From Absidia repens (taxonomy: Eukaryota; Mucoromycota; Mucoromycetes; Mucorales; Cunninghamellaceae), in contig MCGE01000013.1 in assembly GCA_002105175.1 (NCBI GenBank), positions 372,001 to 436,000 on the forward strand: 64,000 nucleotides of DNA, given 5' to 3'. Both the position numbers and the translations under genes were made by a program. Below the pieces are notes generated by a model. It was not told the DNA's origin. It was given only the letters and a program-made list of their open reading frames with translations, and made no database searches. This document shows, one piece after another, positions 25,024 through 34,737 of the stretch. Every line of letters starts with the position of its first letter. Within the stretch, counting starts at the first letter, position 1.

Positions 25024-25860
25024 CGTTATTCCTGCCTTGTCATCATCGCCAACATCCTCAGATCCAACTATGTCACCAATCACATTATCATCGCAACCTA
25101 CTGCAATGGATTACGAATAAAGCGCTAAAAATGTTACTATTGAAGAACCTACGCAAAAACGTTTATCACAAATCTGCGACCGGTTGAGTCGAAAAATCAA
25201 GGCAGTTCAATTACCTCTTAGCTACCTTGTGCAACGCGATTCTTTACATCACCATCAACGACAAATTCGTCAGATCAACGCTACCTAGCAAGAAGTCAAC
25301 AACTCTGGCTGCAATGGAATTGACTCCGAAATCAATGCACAACATCTTGTGTTTACTCAAGGGTCGGGAAGGAGGACAGCAGCGGAAGGAAGGTGATACG
25401 CCCGCTCTTCATCCCATTGGTTTTGATGTACCTGTAAGTACTGGGTCTATTACTTCTGAATATATGGCTGGCGAACAGAGGAAGGGGATGATTGGAGAGA
25501 AAACGAGATTCTATCATCAGCACAATCATTGACATCGAAAGCAAAATCAACACCATCAAGGCAGAAAAGATGGAAATGTATGATCAATTTTTTGGCAACA
25601 CATCTCAAACTGACGGGCGATGAAGACAGACAATCAACTCCCAAAGCCGCACATGCCAAAAATGATGAAGATACAACACTTTTTGTGAGTTGCGACCCGG
25701 GCTTAGTGGCTATGTATCAATGCACATATGTGGATGGAAAGACGTTGGCTTTCGTCATCAACCAAACCAATCGCTTTGCTCCGTTAGTGCAATTGATGGA
25801 AACCATGGAAGAGAATGATATCCAGGATTTGATCAACTTTTTTTTATTTTGGAAACCCCG
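25024..25860 (+). pseudogene. Decayed frame resembling a Fanzor/TnpB RuvC-I region
   Basis: Several open segments in different frames look like one broken protein. The first (about 25024-25117, ending SQPTAMDYE) is stopped by TAA. The same frame then continues as KRLSQICDRLSRKIKAVQLP to a stop near 25288. A second frame holds MELTPKSMHNILCLLKGREG, and GTAAGT at 25435 could be an old donor. A third frame (25529-25860) reads TTLFVSCDPGLVAMYQCTYV, then DGKTLAFVINQTNRFAPLV. The D-P-G-L after a hydrophobic strand, followed by a DGK turn, resembles the RuvC-I acid of TnpB-like nucleases. No RuvC-II, RuvC-III or zinc ribbon follows; poly-T begins near 25838. The coding-like character is fairly convincing, but the family is tentative and another transposase is possible. 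Confidence 0.4.
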
Positions 25861-26066
25861 CTTAATGTACGCAAAATTCAAGTTACGCGGAGCGCCAAAA
25901 CATCACAGTGGAAGCCCTTTTTTTTTCTTTTGTGTCCCTTTGTCTTTTTCTTACTTTTTTATCTCTTGGGCAATCCTATTTTATTTTTATTTTCTATTTT
26001 TTCCTTCCTCTTTATTTTTTATCTTTTTTTTTTTTTTTTATATTTGTCAAAAACTCTTCATCTTGA

Positions 26067-29000
26067 ATGGATACCAATCTCATCAAAACAGGTATGAGAT
26101 GACAAAGAAAAAGACTACCTTGGGCCCATGATGATAGGTGTCCCATCACCATTTTTGACCATTCTCGATATCATCCATCTATATCATTTCTAACTATTCT
26201 GTTTTGTATGCATTATTCTAGTCAACAAACTTCAAGATGCCTTCTCAACTGTGGGTGTACACAATCCTATCGACATGCCGCAAATTACTGTGATTGGGTC
26301 ACAATCCAGTGGTAAATCATCGGTACTGGAGAACATTGTTGGTAGGGACTTTCTCCCAAGAGGTACTGGTATTGTCACGCGACGACCTTTGGTAAGAATG
26401 GAAGCTATGAGAATGGAAGAGGGTACTTGGAAAGGCTTGTGGGCGGACTGACAGGGAGGTGTCAAGGGTGAAATATCAAAGTGTTTCATAATGATTATGA
26501 AGGGGGAGGGGAGGGGGATACAAGGTGACCGGCGGTTACGAAAGTTGGGTACTGACCTTCTTTTTTTTTTCTTTTTCCTTTTATTAGGTATTGCAATTGA
26601 TTAACCGCCCAGCTACAACAAAAACCAATGGAACAACCAAGAACGATAATAAGGACGACGTTGCCAACGATCTTACTGGCGGTGACAATATTGATGAATG
26701 GGGTGAATTCTTGCATTTACCAGGCCAAAAGTTTTACAAATTTGACGAAATCCGCGATGAAATTGTACGAGATACTGAATTGAAAACTGGCAAAAACTTG
26801 GGTAAGGACAGAAAGGAAGGGGGAATGATATTTTTACATGTCTGTCTCTATCTTTAATATCCTGACTCGACTCGTTTTATGTATCTTTTAGGTCTCTCGC
26901 CTCAACCTATCAACCTGCGTATCTTTTCTCCCAACGTGCTAACCTTAACTATGGTGGATTTACCCGGTCTGACCAAGGTAACTAAAATGATTGATACATT
27001 ATATATATGAGAGAAATCGTTACTTATGCCATCTATATTTTTATTATAAAATTAGGTTCCTGTGGGTGATCAACCAAAAGACATTGAAAAACAAATTCGC
27101 GACATGCTTCTCAAGTATATCACCAAACCAAACGCGATTATTTTGGCCGTGACTGCAGCAAATCAGGATCTGGCGAACTCTGATGGCCTGAAAATGGCAC
27201 GTGAAGTGGACCCTGAAGGATTACGAACTATTGGAGTACTTACAAAGGTGGATTTGATGGACCAAGGAACCGACGTCATTGATATTTTGGCTGGTCGTGT
27301 GATTCCTTTACGTTTAGGTAAGATTAATTAAAAATTAGTAAATATGAATGACCGACCTGACTTAATTGATTGAACTAATTTTGTCGTCCTACTTGTTAGG
27401 TTATGTCCTGTGGTGAATCGTGGTCAACGTGATATCGAAAGCAAAAAAACCATTACGAAAGCATTAACGGCAGAGAAGGATTTCTTTGAAGGTCACACTG
27501 CTTATCACAGCAAGGCGCAATACTGTGGTACTCCGTTTTTGGCTCGAAAATTGAACATGATCTTGATGCACCACATCCGCAATACACTCCCTGAAATCAA
27601 GGCCAAAATTCAGGCTGCTTTGCTCAAATACCAACAAGAACTTTTACAACTCGGAGATCCATTGGGCGATGGCAAAGGCGGTCAAGCAAGCTTGGTGTTG
27701 AACATTATTACCGAGTTTTGTACTGAATTCCGAACAATCATCGACGGGAACTCCAATGATCTTTCCAGCTTTGAACTCTCTGGTGGTGCTCGTATCAGTT
27801 TTGTATTCCACGAACTCTATTCTAATGGTGTGAAAAGCATCGATCCCCTAGAACAAACCAAGGATTCTGATATTCGTACCATTCTTTACAACTCCTCGGT
27901 AAGAAAGAAAAAAAAAGGGGAGGAGAGGATTCACAAAATATCAACTTACACTGATTTTTTTTTCTTCGTCTTTGACATGTATTTATAGGGATCATCTCCG
28001 GCATTATTTGTTGCTACCACCGCTTTTGAAGTAATGATCAAGAAACAAATCAAGCGCTTAGAAGAACCAAGTATCAAATGTATCAATATGGTCTATGATG
28101 AACTCGTCCGCATTTTGGGTCAACTCTTGGGCAAGCAGGTAAGAGTTCTTCTACCACCAATACTTTCATGAGTGAAGAAATCTCATTTACCATTACTCGT
28201 TCATATTTAGTTCTTCAAACGATTCCCCACCCTCAAAGACAAGTTTTATCAAGTAGTACTATCATTCTTCAAAAAGGCTTTGACCCCTACCACCAAACTT
28301 GTATCGGATCTTGTTTCGTAAGTTGGGAAAAAGAAAAAAAGAGTTAGAATAAAAGGACTCGGGCTAAAGCACCTTAATTTTAACCTGTCTTTTATTTGTA
28401 TACCAACATAGAATGGAAGCTTGCTATATCAATACTGGACATCCTGACTTTTTGAACGGGCATCAAGCGATCGCTGTTGTCAATGAACAGCTTCAAAACA
28501 AAAACCAAGCGGCAACAGCAGCAGCAATTACGGATGGCAAACAGCAATCAAGATCATCATCTCAACACCAGGCTCTTCAAACAAGTCAATCAACCACTCC
28601 TACTGGCGATGAAAATGGATTCTTTGGAAGTTTCTTCTCTGGTGGAAAAAAGACCAAGAAAATTGGTGGATTGATGGATGCTGTAAGTTTAACTTTATAT
28701 ATAAGCTATCAATCATTACTGTAATTAATTTGTTTACTTTTATATATATAGCCACCCCAATCACTCCAGGCTTCTGGTGCGTTGTCGGATCGTGAATATA
28801 TGGAAACTGAAGTGATAAGTAAATACCGAAAGAAAAAATATACATTTACGACGTTTTCGTTTTACATATATTTAATAATTTTTCAATCTTCTTATAGAAT
28901 TATTGATCCAATCCTATTACAATATTGTCAAACGCACAATGATTGATATGGTGCCCAAAGCTATCATGCTCAATCTCGTCAGTCATGCCAAGGAAGAATT

Positions 29001-29233
29001 GCAACGCGAACTACTGACTGAATTATACAAGGCTGATGTATTGGATGACCTTTTAGAGGAATCTGAATTCACTCAGCAACGACGAAAGGAATGCAAAAAG
29101 ATGATCGAGGTAATAAAAAATTATATAGAGAAACGAAAAGACGAAAATATTTGGAATGAGAGTCTAACGGTATTCCCTGATTTTTTGAATCTAGGCACTT
29201 CAAAAGGCGGATGAAATTGTGGCGTCAGTTTGA
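26067..29233 (+). CDS. VPS1: Dynamin-related GTPase Vps1 (one apparent frameshift)
   Basis: Exons: 26067-26091, 26222-26391, 26588-26801, 26892-26977, 27056-27317, 27400-27898, 27989-28138, 28211-28317, 28412-28682, 28752-28818, 28898-29109, 29195-29233. The product is about 700 residues, the usual Vps1 length. The GTPase domain shows [20 protein letters not shown] (G1), [10 protein letters not shown] (G2), [18 protein letters not shown] (G3) and [11 protein letters not shown] (G4). [18 protein letters not shown] and [10 protein letters not shown] set it apart from Dnm1. A Ser/Gln-rich insert B precedes the GTPase effector domain (residues about 615-700). Vps1 acts in endosome-to-vacuole traffic, vacuole fission and peroxisome division. 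At the exon 5/6 junction, frames fit the conserved LGYVPVVNRGQ only if one base is missing near 27404-27407. Poly(A) signal 29310-29315. Confidence 0.95.
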
Positions 29234-29552
29234 TTGGTAGAGAAATAGGAACGATATGTAGTTTAGTTTTTACTCTTGTGGGTGATTTATATATTGGTGT
29301 CTTTTGAACAATAAAAGTTATATTATTATTCTTTTTTCCTTGTAGTATTACTATTGGTGTGTCACTGTCATTTGAACCGTCATTTGTGCGGTCTCCAGAC
29401 TTGACTTGTAGCTCCAATGCAACCCAACAACCTTGTTTTTAAATCCCGCTTGCTGCTGTTTTTTATTTTTTTTCTCTTTCCTTTTTGTTTTCTACTCTTT
29501 GCTTCCCATCTTACTAACTCGCTCATGATCCAACCCTGAAAATAGCAATACA

Positions 29553-29994
29553 ATGATACCGGGATACTTTGACAAACTATGGATATTACCGCTGTGCCTT
29601 GGCCAATTACTTTCACTTTGTATCACGGGGACAAGCTCAGCATCATCAGCACTTTGGCAGCGGCATCATGTCAATATCCCTTTTACGCAAAACGCCTGCA
29701 TGTATTTACTATTGGCATTTGTATATGGATCCTGGCACTATTGTGAAAAAACAATGACGACATACCGGAAACGACATGAATCGTGCGATGAAAGTCAGAC
29801 ATCTTTACTACCGCAGCAGCAAGAACATCAAGGAGATTCTGTCATTCGTAATCCATTAACAACTGCAATTGGAATGGGGCCATCTTATTCTTTGCCTCTA
29901 GGTAAGTAGGAATCTTTAATTAGCACTTCCAATGCCTCTATTAACATTGGATCTACTTTTAATAGTGATTGGTTTCTCAGTCGTTGATGTCCAA

Positions 29995-30029
<35 letters not shown>

Positions 30030-31161
30030 GCACGTACAATATGGTTTATTTACATTCAACTCACCGCCTCTCTTTCTCTTACCTTTATCTTGGCAGCTAA
30101 TGTCTTGGCAGTGGTTGCCTTTAAAAACACCTCACTTTTATCGGCATTGATTATTTCATCCTGGACCCTGCCTTGCATCATGCTACTATCCGCCCAATTA
30201 CTCAAAACAAAATACCAGCGGATCCATTTTCTAGGTGTGTCTTTATGTTTGGTGGGCTTGGGTTTATTAATATGGGGTGATACTTTGGGGCAATCTATTG
30301 ATGGCGGTGATGATTCTCTTCCTGGTTCAAATCACAGCTGGTTGGGTGACTTTGTTTGTGTAAGCCTGAAGATGGGTATTGTTTGTGCTTTGTGCGAGTG
30401 TCTGTGCTGATTTTTTTTTTTTACGAATATAGCTTATTAGTGCTACATTATATGCGGTCAGCAACGTCACGGAAGAATATCTGGTACATCACTTTTCAAC
30501 AAAAGACTTTTTATATCGAATCGGTTTGGCAGGAATGATCCAAAGTGGCGTATTGTCGTAAGTAACTTGATGGGGTTGGAAATCACAAACATTTGAGGCA
30601 GTGCTGTTAATATAATCGACTTTGTTATATATCGACAGATATTGCTTTGAATATGATGTACTGGTTTCCACACATTGGACTAGACATAGTGGTAATAAAT
30701 CGTTGATCAACACTAGTGAATCTGACTTTTGCATGCTGACACCCTTTTTTTTTGCAATGGACAGTTGCATTGGTCCTCATTTATGTACTCTGCTTATTTT
30801 CGATGTATTCATTAATTCCTATGATTTATCGTTTGTGCGGCGCAACATTCGTGAGCATGAGCTTAATGACTAGCAATTTCTACTCACTTTTGATTGGACT
30901 CTTGTTTCTGGATGCAAAGGTAGTGTAAAAAATCAATATGCTCAAGTTATATAAAGACAACAACATTTTGACCTGCTTCAATTTCCTTTCTATTAGATGC
31001 CTCCTCTCTATCCATTGGCATACTTTTTGGTGATCATTGGCGCAACTACATACAATATGAGTCACCCTCCAGTATATCATCACCAGCATTTGCGCGACCA
31101 ACTTCAGAATCATGAATACCAATCCGTTATAGACCGTGATATTGATCAAAATGCTTCATAG
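29553..31161 (+). CDS. SLC35F-type solute carrier (drug/metabolite transporter superfamily)
   Basis: Exons: 29553-29901, 29966-29995, 30097-30359, 30433-30557, 30639-30691, 30765-30919, 30997-31161; phases close to 379 residues. About ten hydrophobic helices are visible, for example LPLCLGQLLSLCITGTSSAS, ANVLAVVAFKNTSLLSALII, LGVSLCLVGLGLLIWGD and VALVLIYVLCLFSMYSLIP. ISATLYAVSNVTEEYLV and the helix GATFVSMSLMTSNFYSLLIG match the SLC35F1/F2/F6 group (the DUF914/EamA-like fold). Substrates of fungal members are not established. It begins 320 bp after VPS1 on the same strand. The 30-base second exon is followed by an A-tract of about 28 bases inside the intron. Confidence 0.85.
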
Positions 31162-31437
31162 ACTGATTAGCTTTATTATTTACTTTCTATCTCCCTCTCC
31201 CTCCTCCCATCCCCCAATTTTATTTAAGTAGATAGCCCTTACTTTTTGATATTTATTCATATATATACCTGTAGATTTTTTTAGTTGTTTTATGTTGTTT
31301 TATATCTTGAAATGATATTCTGCTGATTATTGCTTTCTCAAGAAAAGAAAAGCGGGATTTGAAATAAAAAATGAAGAGCCCTGGATTGTTTCTTTATTTT
31401 TGTCTCTCCACTTTCTCTTGCCTTACCTCACATTGCT

Positions 31438-32983
31438 ATGACATTTAGGCGGCCAATAGTTATGTTGGGTCGTAGGCCACCCTTTGGATGGAAACAAACT
31501 CAAATACAGATGCTTCGCCCAACAACAGCTACTACCATCACCAGTTACTCATACAGCACCAATGCGAACACGAACGACCCAAAAAGCACTACTAAAAACG
31601 ACGGAATTGACAGTAAAGATGATATTGGAAAAAACAGTTTTGAAACTAATAATAACAGCAACAGCAATGTATCCTGGGACAAATCAGCATCTTATCAGAA
31701 CGCCTTAACAACAGTACAAACACTTTCTCGGTCCCACATGCAGAAACTTCACCGTGATATCCAACCATTGATCCACAAAGTCCAAAACGCCACCGATACC
31801 CTTAAGCGACTTGGCAATGATGTCACTGATTCCAAAGATGCGCTACGACGTGCTAGTATGGCTTTGAATGAACTGACGGGATACAATCAAATAGAACTTG
31901 TCAAGAAAAAGGTCACGGATCAAGGTAAGAATAACTATGTTCCATTCATTACCCAGTTCCTCACTCACTCAACCCTCCTAGCGAATCATCAGTTTCCATT
32001 CTCACCATGTAATTTATTTATCTGCTTTTTTGTTTTTAGCCACGACATTTGAACTGACAAGAGACCAAGTACAAATAGCCAAGAAACGGTACGAATTGGC
32101 GATCGCAACTAGAAGCAACACACAACGGGGCATCAACGAACTTCTGCAGCGCAAGCATTTGTGGACAGGTGAAGATGTAACACAGTTTACAGAATTGTAT
32201 CGACTGGAGCACGAGCATGCGAAGGAAGAGGATATGGCCAAGGAACACTACCAGCAAAAAGAAAAGCAAATGGACCGGGAATACATGGCGTTGGCACGAT
32301 CCATCATGGAGCGCTACCACGACGAACAGCTTTGGAGTGACAAAATCCGCAGTGTGTCGACCTACGGGACCTGGGCGTTGATGGTACTCAATTTGATGCT
32401 CTTTGTTGCGGTACAGACGGTGTTTGAACCTCGAAAACGTAAGCGGTTGACGGATCGGTTTGAAGAATTGCTGGTGGACAAGGTGGCAGAACAAGAAGAG
32501 AAATTCAACGACGTCGCCGATACAATGGCCCATACCGATCAAGTCCTCATGGAGCAACAACAAATTCTGGTAGACCTTATGACACAATTGAAAGACGAAT
32601 CATCATTCTCAACGGCAACGTCGACGAGCAGCAGCGCTGATATGGATCACTCACATGTAGAAGAACAACAACAAATAGCAACAGGGATACCACCGACGAT
32701 CATCTCGGACAACAACAACAATGAACAATTCCTGGAAGAGGGCGCTGAACCAATCTCGATTTTAGAAACCAGTGACGATAATACATACGATCAGGACAGA
32801 CATACTCTAATTGTAGATGACAACAACAACAACAACACCAAAGACAACAATGATATAGAACCTATTTCGTCCCTGGATTCGTCCTCTATCGTCCTCTCAC
32901 AACGTTCTTTAGTCCTTTATTCTTTGGAAAGCGCTTTGGCTGGTGGCTTGATTACTGCTTTGGCTGTGTTTTTATGGAAATAG
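31438..32983 (+). CDS. MDM33: Mitochondrial inner-membrane shaping protein Mdm33/She9
   Basis: Two exons (31438-31924, 32040-32983) give 476 residues. The N-terminus is basic and lacks acidic residues (MTFRRPIVMLGRRPPFGWKQ), as in a mitochondrial presequence. Long coiled coils follow (DTLKRLGNDVTDSKDALRRA; AKKRYELAIATRSNTQRGIN), then the conserved block LLQRKHLWTGEDVTQFTELY and a transmembrane helix near residues 268-290 (YGTWALMVLNLMLFVAVQTV). A second helix ends the protein (residues about 452-475), as in yeast Mdm33, whose coiled coils face the matrix and which is proposed to promote inner-membrane fission. The Asp/Asn/Gln-rich segment before the last helix is variable. A CT dinucleotide run (32998-33023) follows the stop. 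Confidence 0.9.
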
Positions 32984-32992
32984 TTTAGAATA

Positions 32993-33023
<31 letters not shown>

Positions 33024-34737
33024 CCTTCCCCATCCTACCCTTACAATGTATTATTAGTCATCTCTCCTACCCCCTTTTTATTTATGAACTATATGTATCT
33101 TTATAGAAATAAAAATATTTTATATCAAAATATCGCTTATGCAAAAACAAAAAAAAAAAATATTATATCTGTCTCAATGTGGATATCTGTGAGTTGTGTT
33201 GTGGATGTGTGCGATAAAAAACGATTATGGCATGAGTTTTGTTGTTTATTGAACTGACAACGCTGGCTATGATGAAGTTCGTGGCAGATGATGGAAAGGA
33301 AAAAAGGAAAATACTATATACAGGAACAATTTCCCATGCTTACGATAAAACATGAAAAGATAATATTTATTGAAGCACATTGGTAGACACCAGGAATAAA
33401 GGCGACGCGGGTTCATTGTAACTAGGGATTAACGGAAGGATCTATTGGAGGAAGAATGAGGGAGAATAAAGTGAGATCTGAAGAATGATCAATAGTAATT
33501 GAAAGTGACAATTGTAGGTTGAGAGCTAGTACACGTCTTGAGAAAACTAAAAGTGGGACATATTTTTTATTATTGAAGCTTAGCAACTTCGGAACTATCT
33601 CAAGGAGATGATTGTAAAAGGCATGTGAGAAACTGAATAGGACAATGTTCATATAAGGCATGTGAAAAACTGAATAGGACAATGTTCATATAAGCATGTA
33701 AAAAGAGACATATTTTATTTAGATTTAGATACAAACTATGGCAACCTAACACTAAACTAAGCTAATGGAGGTTATTTGGGATCAACTGATGATAGTCCCA
33801 TATCCTGAATTCAAAAATGAAAGGGTTTCCCCCATGCATCTTGTAAACCCTGATCAGAAACCCCCCTTCTATTTTAGTCCTGAAAGTAATCTAAGTCCAC
33901 CATAATCTCAATAAGATTACAACTGTGAAAGAGAAAAACAAAAGAAAAGGAAGAAAGAGACAGAGAGAGAAAATTGTAAATAAATCCCACGTGGGCGGGA
34001 TTTGAATGTTTTTTGGCTGGTGAAGGTCTTTGGGTTGCCATTTTTTGAAACCCCCAATCAGTCCAGCCGCCTTCAAACGCCCAAGGCTTTATATATACGT
34101 AGCTCTGTTTTTTTCAATTTTCAATGTCGTATATGTGCTAAAAAAAATTACTATCAAGTAAGAAAAAGTAACATTTTCCGCGAGGCTCGAATATTTTTAC
34201 TTTCTAGTCGAACTACACCAAAAAGTTTGAAATCAGGCAAAAGCATCTTTTTCGAAAAGGCGCTTGTAAAGTTCATAATATAAAAATATAGAGCAATATT
34301 CGATACGAATGATAGATCACTGACCTAAACACGAAACAAAAAAAAAAAAAAAAAAAAAAAAACCAGTTGCTCTACCTGAAACACAACTCGAGTATTGGTC
34401 TGAGGTACGAGCCACTGTAGCAATTGTCCTCTCCATAACCATACGCCTATTTCACCTGCCGTTTCACAAGCCCAGCCCATTCCACTTCAAGTAAAACCAA
34501 CATCACGAATAACACTGTTGAGGTATTATTTTATTTATTTTATTTTGACTATGTTTCATGAAGATGATATGGATGAATAAGTAACTAATAGTAAAAAGAA
34601 AAAAAATGGAGTGATGATAGAAGTAAAAAGTAAAACGATAAAGGAAGACACATATAAAGATAAAAATAAACATGATACCGCTATATAAACACAAAAAACT
34701 AAACTAAACTAAACTAGATGGAATGGAGGGAAGAATT
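32984..34737. other. Intergenic with one dispersed repeat copy
   Basis: It contains a (CT)n microsatellite at 32998-33023, repeat copy D (33345-34025), a TATA-like TTTATATATACG at 34088-34099 downstream of the E-box-like block, an A-tract of about 25 at 34338-34362 and the 3' flank of the minus-strand kelch-BTB gene. No gene supported. Confidence 0.6.
33345..34025 (+). repeat. Dispersed repeat family, copy D
   Basis: Full-length copy: TATTTATTGAAG at the left, GAGGAAGAATGAGGGAGAATAAA (also in copy A), core at 33812-33840, AGTCCACCATAATCTC, a G/A tract, then AAATAAATCCCACGTGGGCGG at about 33979-34000. It contains its own short duplication: GCATGTGA(A/G)AAACTGAATAGG occurs twice about 40 bp apart (33621 and 33658). 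Confidence 0.85.

Larger units (their letters stand above)
23488..26066. other. Repeat island upstream of VPS1
   Basis: It holds a 30-bp tandem repeat (23739-23858), two direct copies of a ~170 bp sequence (about 23825-23985 and 24842-25012), repeat copy C between them, a decayed Fanzor-like frame (25024-25860) and T-rich DNA (25917-26045) immediately before the VPS1 start. A TATA-like CTTTATATAAAA lies at about 24494-24505. Confidence 0.6.

Noticed and set aside
25849..26131. Phe-rich open frames before VPS1
   Set aside because: They are translations of T-rich DNA; the real VPS1 first exon (26067-26091) lies in a different frame.
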